NCBI GenBank assembly: GCA_032622095.1
Contig: CP136069.1
Location: 169,998,394-170,062,393, forward strand
Direction: 5' to 3'
Source: Siphonodentalium dalli
Lineage: Eukaryota; Mollusca; Scaphopoda; Gadilida; Siphonodentaliidae
DNA length: 64,000 bases
Every line of letters begins with the position of its first letter. The stretch's first letter is position 1. The notes under the pieces are model-generated. The model had not been told where the DNA came from. It searched no databases and saw nothing but the letters and a program-made list of their open reading frames with translations. Positions 55,626-64,000 of this stretch are shown here, piece by piece. The position numbers were made by a program, and so were the translations under genes.

Positions 55626-57052
55626 GTTAGAAGTATCTAGCACAATCTGATGATAGTGATGAAAATCGACGAAGATAATTGATACCGAAACAGACCACCG
55701 AATTATTTAGAACTCGATTAAGTAAATAGCTATACCGGAATTAGTTAGAATTCGGTCAAGCAAATAACTATCCCGGAATACTATATCACGCGTTATATAT
55801 TATAGGATAATCTACCGGGAACAAGTTAGTTCTGACGCGGAAAGTTTCCTCCATATTCGTAGTTAAATCCACGATTAAGTAACCGTAATTAGAAGAAAGT
55901 ACACAATCCTTATAAACTTCAGGTAGAAAACTGTTTTTTTCCAGGAAATATCTGTTGACCTAACGATCGTATTTGTGTGAAATCTCTGGGACTTTTCATT
56001 AGTATCAGATAGGAGATATTTAGCACTAAGTTTCTCGCGATGATGATCCCTTTTGGTACATATACTGAGTTATCAACATTACAGATATCTTTTTGCGGTA
56101 ATACCCTCACGCGCGTTAAAAAGCGATTGTATATGTATATCATTCAATACCTCAGGTGCGAGGTCATCTAATAATATCATAACGGGTTTGCCGTCAGGAA
56201 ATTTGTTGAACTCGGTACACCTGTGTGAAAAATAATATGGGTTACTCATCGTTCCAAATCATCATAAAGCTTTTGGTGAATGCGGTAGCAGCATAATATT
56301 TTCTGTGGTATATACCGCATCCTCAATAACTAGAGGTAAATTTTGTAAACATTTTAAAAACCTATTGCTTTTTTTCTTCAGATTTCATAGCGCCTGATAT
56401 AATATAGCTGGAGTACCGTTCGAGTGGTAGTAAAACCGTGATTAATATAAATATGGCGTTTTATTTTATCCTTATCAATGTTCATAACTCATTTGTACCG
56501 AATTATTGTGTAGGAGACAAGACAAACGATCGAAATAGTATGAAACGTTTAAGTAAGCATACAAAAAACAATCTTCCAATATCTGAATGTACGGCTCTGT
56601 TTATAGTAACGCCACATCCCGGCTTGTTCTGAAACATGAAATATTAAAGACATATAAAACAATATGGTAGAATGCTCGAATGGAAACGGAAAAAATCCTT
56701 ACTCAAATGAGATTGCGTAATTGTTAGTATGACACAGACAGTTCACACCCAAAGCAGAAGACATTAATTTAGGGGTGTTTACCATTTCTTTACTCAATAC
56801 GCATTGGCGAGTAGTTATCCCATAGGAAGCAACCACCAAAATAATAATACATTATTCAAATGTATACTCGTATAACTGAGTGGGAGAAATTCCCTGGATA
56901 ATCCATTCAGTATTTACAGGGTTAAATCGGAAAGGACATATTTAACGAATAGAAAGCAGTTGAACAGTTCTGTTACCGGTTTACCTGGACGAACCGGTTA
57001 ACCATGCTAGAATTTAGTGCATGTAATTACGCATTTCTGGAAATACCAGTAT
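55626..57052. other. Intergenic DNA before copy D's 3' flank
   Basis: No gene is seen. From about 56930 the sequence joins the 3' flank shared by all duplicons (GTTGAACAGTT(T/C)TGTTAC, GGTTAACC.TGCTAG.ATTTA, ACGCATTTCTGGAAA). Confidence 0.45.
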
Positions 57053-58492
57053 CACTGGGGGCCACCGCTCCTGCTAAATCCGTCCGAAATCGTATAATCG
57101 TCCAGTGCGCAATCGCCAGGCTCCTGTGCGTTTCCGGCGAGAGAAAGTCTGTACCATGCCAGGAAATTTAGCTCAGGGAGCATAAATGTGAGAAGTTTAT
57201 TTAAGAAAATTACGTTTCCCCCTCAATTATTAAAGGCCATTCTGTATATGGAGAGCGGCTCTTGATCCGCAGGATTCAATAAACCTGAAATTCTTAGTAT
57301 TTTTCCCAACCTCACCATTTCCAGTGCTTTTTACTATGACAAATCCGAAAGCATTCTGAGTGGAGCATGTGCTCAATTGTACTACCATCATCAGTTATTG
57401 TCCTCCTGGTATTGTTTTTAATATTGTCAATCAAAATCATTGTGATGTGTGGATCGTAATTTTGTTAAAACAAGGTTTATAAAATATCACAAAATGATAC
57501 GTTGCTTTTGCGATAACAAACTACACGACTGGTGCGTATTCGGCGAAAGTGCACCAGTCCGAAATCGTCACCTCAGTGTGCTTTCATGTTGATTTCGATG
57601 CTTCACGGTTTCCATGAAGCTATTTTTGTTGATATAAAGGGACGTGTAGGGGTGTATTCCGCCACAGCGACATGGCGACAGGCGGGTTTGAGGGGGACTA
57701 ACCCTCCAACTTTGGTCAAAATATTCAACAGCTGGAAATTGCATGCCTCACACAGCATTTGTTGGAAATTTGACACCATTTATAGGTTGAAATTGTTAGT
57801 TGGTTGATTTTCCAACAACTAATTAGTGGGACATATGTTGTTTTAGACCAACTCTAGCAAATCGTTTCTATATTTAGTCCAAATATTTGTCTGAAATTGG
57901 TATCAATTGGAAATATACCAACATTATATGTGGTGTCAGGTTGGTTGCAAATTACCAACAGTTGGAAAGTTCAAAGCCAGTAATCCCCTATTTTGGAACC
58001 CTTTTGGTGGCGGCCATTTTAATCGGATGAGTTTGGTGAATATGTGGGGTGTCTGGGGGGGGGGGGCAGACATACATCACTCTTTGTTCGACCTAAATCG
58101 GTAAAGGGCCGAGAACTGGCAAGGGTTCCCTATCCCGGAGATAACAAACTTACCAGAAAAGTATGGTTTGCCCATTTCTGGTCTAAAAACAAACTTTATC
58201 GCCGAAGGTTACGGTAAAATGTCGAAAAAGAAGATATTAACTCCTGATCGTTTAATCTTGCATGAGCGCTACAATTCAAATTCAGCGCACACGGATACAG
58301 ACGTTGATATTGAAAAAATCAAAATTAAAATTTGAAAGAATAATTAGGATTTTTAAGAAAATACTTACCATTTTAAGTGCCGTCACGCTAATTTTTATAA
58401 AATTGCAGAGAGGGCAACTTTGCATTTATCGATGCGCACTGGACGATTATACGATTCGGGACGGATTTGGCAGGAGCGGTGGTTCCCCAGTG
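57053..58492. mobile_element. 1,440-bp non-autonomous DNA transposon, CACTG ends
   Basis: The ends are inverted repeats of about 60-70 bp (CACTGGGGGCCACCGCTCCT... / ...AGGAGCGGTGGTTCCCCAGTG). AGTAT flanks both sides (57048-57052 and 58493-58497). Paralogous sites in duplicons A, B and C lack the segment. CACTG termini recall the CMC/Chapaev group, but the apparent 5-bp duplication does not fit it cleanly. No transposase ORF is present. A G run of about 11 lies near 58055-58066. Confidence 0.85.
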
Positions 58493-58804
58493 AGTATGAT
58501 ATGGGGGACTTGAATTAAAACACAAATGATTCAAACATATGAGGGTGTCCATCACATTGTTGTGCGCCGCATTCACTGTGGTTGGCTGAGGAAGTCCCTT
58601 AATATCTCACCAACTGTTTCAATGTGTTCCTATATACACATACCAAAACAAAAAATGTAATTCATATAATATACTTTCTTGTGCGCAATTGAAATATGTT
58701 GAAGATGGACGTTTTATGATAATGATGACATGCGTCGTGAGGCTTTAATGTCATTAACCATGAAGATGTAATTCAGAAGTCGGCACTTATTAACCCGGAT
58801 ATCT

Positions 58805-59541
58805 TTATATTAACGAGCAGTCACAATAATTTCTGAAGTAAGTTTTATCCCAACCAAGATTTAAAGGAAAAAACATCACCATCTCGATACATGGTATCTC
58901 ACACTCGATATCAACGATTTGCCGTAAAAGTTTCAGTGCGTGGGTATTGTCATTCCTAGCCGAAATGGATAGCTTTCCTCCTTCTGGAATGAATTGCATC
59001 AGTTCAGCTAACAGAACATTCGCAACTTCATTATAATCACCGTATAAGACTGGCATATAATACGGGCATTTTTCGTTAGCTTCACGGAGGTAACCATACC
59101 CAACAATGCGATCACCAATGAACGCAGCTTTTATATGCGCAGCAGGGTGACCAAACATGAATGTCTCCACGAACGAATCTCGACCAATCGGAAACACTGT
59201 TCTATCATACTCCATAACAGCCTCCTTAACTCCGGGCTCATATTTGTTCCGTACTGTTATTTCCTCGCCTTTTGCGTTAACGTCGTCCGCAATTGATGTG
59301 AAGTTGGACGCGCGAACACCATTGCACACTGTCTGCATGGCTCCTGTTGAATGGAGACCGTACTGCTCGTAATTTGGAATCATATCAAGAACAGACAAGA
59401 CGGAAACGTTCCTCTCTCCCCTGACTAGATTTACAGCGCGCATGAGTTCCGCTCCCAGCCCTTTCTTCCTCATATCATGCCGAACAACCAGATTGCTTAC
59501 TGTAGCTTGATCATCATCGAACGGAATCCCCATGATGGCGC
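58805..59541 (-). CDS. GNAT N-acetyltransferase copy D, last coding exon
   Basis: This 737-nt exon has acceptor AATCTTTCAG and first base 59541. Joined in phase to 62392-62209 it gives 306 residues. The CoA loop RKKGLG is at about residues 86-91. The central part (LSVLDMIPNYEQYGLHS) is shared with copy C and differs from A/B. The Acetyltransf_18-like half starts at MEYDRTVFPIGRDSF and ends LGWDKTYFRNYCDC. All motifs are present, so this is probably a working enzyme. Its amino acid differences from copy A are spread over the whole length while the frame is kept, which suggests both are under selection. The substrate is unknown. Confidence 0.88.
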
Positions 59542-59605
59542 CTGAAAGATTATCAGATTGGTATATAATATAACACATGCACCTGGGGCAAATACAGAAT
59601 ATTAT

Positions 59606-59750
59606 TAGTTATCTTCGGCAACATCGCAGGTATATGGAGAATAAATACCTGGATGACGATTTTTAACCCCGAGTCAGAGCCGAGGGGTTCAAAAAGATAC
59701 ATGCAGGTACTAAATATCCAATTACCCCACGATGTGGCCGAAGATAACTA
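59606..59750. mobile_element. Small MITE, about 145 bp
   Basis: TAGTTATCTTCGGCAACATCG at the left pairs with CGATGTGGCCGAAGATAACTA at the right. An inner stem AACCCC...GGGGTT is present. It lies in the copy D intron. No ORF is present. Confidence 0.7.
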
Positions 59751-62208
59751 TCTTGTCACCACAACAATAGCCATGTCGCCTTAATTTAAGTATACACATG
59801 TAGGTACAACTACATTCGTTTTCATGCGGGCATATGATTAGTCGAGAGGCTAGCGGGAGACTTGATCTTTCAGTGCATAGATGTGCATAGATGTTGCAAT
59901 GGACGAGCTCACATCGACAATTCCATTATAATCTCAGTGAAAAAAAACGAACTCGAGACTAAATGCTAGAAACATTTGAAAGAGTAGTTGATGACTATAT
60001 TGTTTGTGCAATAGATGTGAATTGCACGAGAGCGTCAGATTGAAGATATCTTGAGCATTCAATCAGAAGAGTCACTTAGTGGACCATTCCTGGTTGGTTT
60101 GACAGATTTGAATTGTCCGGCTAAGCTTTGTTACGTTTTTTCAATGACAAACACAGCAGGTCTCTTGGCATTCGGATCAAAACCAAGAAACAAGTACTGA
60201 GGATAGACTTCAACATCAGTGGAACTTGGCAACTTATCATTCTTACGTTTTGTTTGTTTTGAGTTGCCAAATGCAAAGGAAATTAGCGACAACTAGCCGA
60301 GCAGCCGCCTCGGACTGCCCTTCGAATTAAGGTCGTGGCAAAGAGTGGTACATATCTGAAGCGCTGGTACGTTTAGCCACGACATATAACATCCTCCCTG
60401 TGCCTCTCCTCGGTGAGACAGGCGTGAACAGTACAATATTGAAACATGTAACAATCGTGAAAACGAAAGGCAAAAAGACATGACACGAAAGAAACAACAT
60501 ACACGAATAACAGAACATGCAACTAGACATCAGAAACACATTACAACAGATGACGGAAATGTAATCCTTATAAACTTTGAAGGGGCGTGACCAGCCCATT
60601 GATTGAGCCGGGTCAACTCAAGTCACCGGTAAGAATCCCCTAATGTGGCACCCTTGTTTGCCGTGGGGTGCATCCCGTGAGGTATGGTGTATGAGTCCTG
60701 GAGGTACTAGGTCGGCCATATCACGCGAGGCATTGACCTGCAGATACGGCTTAGCTCGTGGTCTTGTTTGGTACTAGATCTCTTCGAGACGGGACTGTCT
60801 TCGTAATTAAACCCATCATAAGTATTTTGTAGCAGTACCAATAAATAATCTAAATCTAATTCTACCCCGGGCTCACACGAGGATAATTCAGAGAATGTAG
60901 TGAGTATTATCAAAATATACACGGGGGAATCGATCGGATGGCGCTCCGAGCAACCGGGGGCCGCTCGGAACAGCCATCGAGGCACTTCGAGTTTATGAGT
61001 CATTTTTGGAGACACGAGTTTAAAACTCCGCGCTAAACCACATATTCTTGACAAATGGAGAGGTATGTATTATCTGTTTTAGGTTTGACCAGTAATATGG
61101 TTATTGTCCAGCACGCACTGAGTGGTGGAACGACAGAGGGAACAATATATAATGCAATAGGTGTCAGAAAATGGTCACCCATGACGAAAATACCGGCAGT
61201 GTTAACAAAACTTCCATTATTTTGCACGGAAAAATACACTACACGCTATGTACGTTTGAATGTACTTGCAGCCAAATATTACCGCAAGCCACCCCAGCAT
61301 TCTCCAGAAATAGCATCCGACTGATGTGATGTAAACGTGAAGAATGTGCAGCGATGATTTGCCAACCAGGCTGAACGGTGGTAGTCAACGAGGCCACCTC
61401 GAGTGACTTCATAGGTGTTCGATTATCAAAATGGAGTTTTACGTGTAGGTATCTAAAGTGGCAATATTCTCTAAGTTATCAAATAAACGGAGAATGATCA
61501 AAATCGTCAAGAAAAAAAAATGGATCCATATCCTTAATGAATGGTTGAATTTGAATGGGTTTTACAACCGTATTCGATAAATAATTACATGAAAATTGCG
61601 ACAACATAGTTAAGATATTATCTCATTGACACATTCGGGACAGTGCCTACCATTACCAGTCTGTTTTATTATCTCGAGAGTTGCTCTTTTTGTTTCGTAC
61701 CAATGACTTATATAGATCTTTCCGTGGCACATACAAAAGGGGCATAACTGTGTATCGTGTATTTATCAATCGATAATAAATACCGACAATATAGACCGAA
61801 GTGCAAGAAAATCGTGCATTACTAGCAGAATGTTCGATTCAAAACGCCAAGTGGCTTCAGTAAAATACAGATGGACCAGGTTAGAGTGCTTTGTAGTCTA
61901 AATGAAACTAAGTTCCCTTACTACCTTAGCGAATATCTCAAAAGACGTTGTATGAATTTGACACATAGAACCTTTTATATGAGATTATCTGCAACATCGC
62001 TAATCATTTGATTGGTGTTATCCTTAAATGGGCGTTTTTTAAACGGAAAGTGTTAAATTACAATTCTCTGTCGATGGTTCTTCAAGCTGCTAATTTCGGA
62101 CAATAACCCGGTTGTGGTAATTACCAATATGCGACGAGAGGGGATAGCTACTCTGTAATCTTGTTCGTTTGGTTCACATACAGTCACCATACGAAACACG
62201 TAACTTAC
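59751..62208. other. Intron of copy D, nothing recognised
   Basis: No exon, RNA gene or known repeat is supported. ORFs here are short and lack family features. Confidence 0.4.
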
Positions 62209-62453
62209 CTAAAATTGCATCGGTTTCGTCCACAGCGATAAAGATAGCACCAGGGAACACTTTCAGTATTGACGTCACATAAAATGCGTCGGTTGGCCAG
62301 TCGGGAACAACGGATGTGTATAAATCCATAATCCGCTCGCCGTCGTCAACAGTCGCTAGTTTAACTGTGAAACTTTTATTTTTCGGTTCCATTGCGCTGG
62401 ATTTGAGCCTCCACAGCCTAATGTATTCTCACGTGTGGATTACGTAGTTGTAC
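62209..62453 (-). CDS. GNAT N-acetyltransferase copy D, first coding exon
   Basis: Acceptor CTCTTGCAG (exon start 62453), ATG 62392-62390, and donor AG|GTAAGTTAC after 62209. It codes 61 residues plus one base (MEPKNKSFTVKLATVDDGER...), aligned without gaps to copies A and B. The non-coding 5' exon would lie right of the acceptor, possibly beyond the window. Confidence 0.85.
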
Positions 62454-62914
62454 CTGCAAGAGCAGAACACAGTTTGGAATAAAAACTAGATATATAGTTG
62501 TCTCATGAATGCGTTGTAAACATCGAGGTACACGTAAGCCTGTTCTCGCATCATAGCATTTACATGTCCAATATACAAAATTCCATCTTTTTGGAAGTTT
62601 ATTGCAATATTTGGGACAGTTGGTGAAACATACACTCAGAAAAATCAGAGGCCGTATAGGTATTCTGGAGTGCCTACGGCGGTTTTTGGTAGTCCAGAGC
62701 ACCAAACTGACGCTGCGCTGGTATCCCAGGATCCCACAGAGGTCTGTAATACCAACAGAGCTGTGCAGTTAGCATAATACGACTCGCAATCGTATCGATT
62801 ACAGGTTGGAAGTTTCAAAGCGCTGTTATCTAGAGTTACGGTTCCTGCGATCGCAGCGCCATTTGCACTTCTTTCTTTGTTTTCAAATCATCCGGACGAA
62901 AAATAATACCATCA

Positions 62915-63005
62915 ATGGCGGTCCTTGTGGACAAATGGACTTTGGCGGATGTGTGTAATTGGCTCACTGACTGCGGTTTGGATGAATTAGTTGATTCATT
63001 TAAAG
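62915..63005 (+). CDS. First coding exon of a SAM-domain protein (partial gene)
   Basis: ATG 62915 is followed by 30 codons (MAVLVDKWTLADVCNWLTDC...) and a donor AAAG|GTTTGTC at 63005/63006. The pattern W-(x3)-DVCNWL-(x4)-GLDELVDSF is the first two helices of a SAM domain, a protein-protein (sometimes RNA) binding module. SAM genes often split the domain at this point. An acceptor TTTTCAG at about 63075-63081 leads into 23 more codons and a stop that do not continue a SAM fold, so the true next exon is probably beyond 64000. The host protein cannot be named. It is divergent from the GNAT copy D gene. Confidence 0.55.
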
Positions 63006-64000
63006 GTTTGTCTTATATCATTATTTCTTTTCGCCAATTTCGGGCAGTTTTTAATTTTACTATGATTTCACTGTTTTCAGACTCGGCGACCAGAGGAGTG
63101 TGTTCGACACTCAGACAATATGTCTTGGGGATCCACAAACCGATGTACTAAATTAGATCGTTCGAGTTAAAATAGATAAATCGGTCTATTTCCTAGTCTG
63201 GGCAAGTTTATAGAAGGACTATTTTACAAGTGCGGTATCAAGCAATAAAAGAGTGAGATTATCAAAAAAGATCACTAATTATGATTCGTACAAAATAATT
63301 CGGTTTCAAAATATATACATGTAATTATTCTATTGATAAATTAAGTTCAATCTTTTATTAACCCTTATCAGTAGAGTGATTTTTGGTATTTTGATATCTT
63401 CCTAAAAATACACCCGATAGTGAGGGTAGGGTACGAGTATGAGTACGTCCGACACCGACCATTGAAGGCACCCACAAACATTATAGAAATACAGTATTAT
63501 ACACAAAAACTGAATATTATTATTTCTAAAAGATTGAGCATAATTCAACATTTCAGAATAAAATACTAGTAGGTACAGATATTCGCCCCAGCGTAAAAGA
63601 TTCAGCCAAATATGTTGTCCGAAGAGTACATCCGAAACCGTGGAATTGTCCACCTGTGGTCAGGTCACTACTCCCAATACGGTCTCAGTTAATGAGTAAT
63701 TCGCACACGCGCGGCATGATGTCGTCTGAAGCTTTGATTTTGCGAGATTTGATACCCCTGCTTCTGTCCGAGCCGATAATTAATCATGTATTCGCTATTT
63801 GCTTCAATGGTGCGATCTCATTATGATATAACTGTTGTGTCAGTATAAATCGGCGCGTTTGTTTTAATTCAGCGCTCATCAATGTTACGATTCTGGAATC
63901 TCAAATTCCTGCACCAGTAAAAGGGATTTTTTTTCCTTCGGGTACCACTCAGTTATATAACGTAATCTGTTTATGGCTCCTCTCCTTTGTGAGGGACGTG
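63006..64000. other. Probable intron of the SAM-domain gene
   Basis: No further exon is supported with confidence. The 63082-63150 piece could be a short terminal exon of an alternative transcript. The rest is AT-rich and unremarkable. Confidence 0.35.

Noticed and set aside
61055-61324. 89-codon + strand ORF in the copy D intron
   Set aside because: No recognisable family, no promoter or splice context, and a length expected by chance.

Overview
The window is animal nuclear DNA, most likely from a marine invertebrate. It holds spliced genes with GT-AG introns and TATA promoters, abundant non-LTR retrotransposon fragments, MITEs, minisatellites and low-complexity tracts. A lophotrochozoan (for example a mollusc) is my best guess from the style of the repeats, but the sequence alone does not prove it.

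Positions 1-7733 are a compact, co-directional (+) gene block from an endogenous Polinton/Maverick (adintovirus-like) element that runs off the left edge. In order it encodes an unknown partial ORF, an A32-like packaging ATPase, small basic/hydrophobic proteins, a Polinton-conserved unknown, a DDE integrase with a C-terminal chromodomain, a two-TM small protein, a penton-like minor capsid protein, a pX/pVI-like basic protein, a hexon-like major capsid protein, a putative Zn-binding protein and an adenain-like cysteine protease. Together these cover genome integration, packaging, capsid building and maturation. Most ORFs are intact. Two adjacent small genes instead look like ATG ORF + ATG-less -1 ORF pairs, and a register-correct slippery heptamer lies in each overlap (G_GGT_TTC at 1408-1414, A_AAA_AAT at 1877-1883). 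This is the most unusual signal in the window. DNA polymerase B is not in the window and the terminal repeats were not identified.

Positions 7734-16745 are repeats: a near-perfect 279-bp palindrome of 30-bp units (8184-8462), older MITEs, a CR1-like fragment, a retroposon-like insertion and a 5'-truncated RT fragment.

From about 11.9 kb to 62.5 kb the minus strand carries a tandem array of one GNAT-type N-acetyltransferase gene (with an Acetyltransf_18/YitH-like C-terminal region), together with its flanks. Copy A (coding exons 25146-24963 and 18072-17345) and copy D (62392-62209 and 59541-58805) are intact. Copy B (39095-38912 and 34812-34087) carries a single 7-nt frameshift. Copy C (about 52984-52190) is a truncated wreck with four internal copies of one segment. 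A TATA-box 5' exon with a conserved donor is repeated at about 31.5 kb, 50.6 kb and, as a relic, 12.0 kb. Aligning the duplicons to one another gives empty sites that define several insertions: a 1,440-bp CACTG-ended element, a Tc1-like MITE, a retroposon-like repeat and an RT fragment.

Other large structures are a 5.9-kb foldback-like element (39356-45244) with about 1.8-kb inverted arms and a minisatellite core, an older one-armed relative (about 18.8-21.65 kb), a dimeric higher-order satellite (35737-36790), a second degenerate tandem region (29.5-30.8 kb) and piggyBac-like twin-hairpin MITEs. At 62915-63005 a + strand first exon encodes what looks like the start of a SAM domain.
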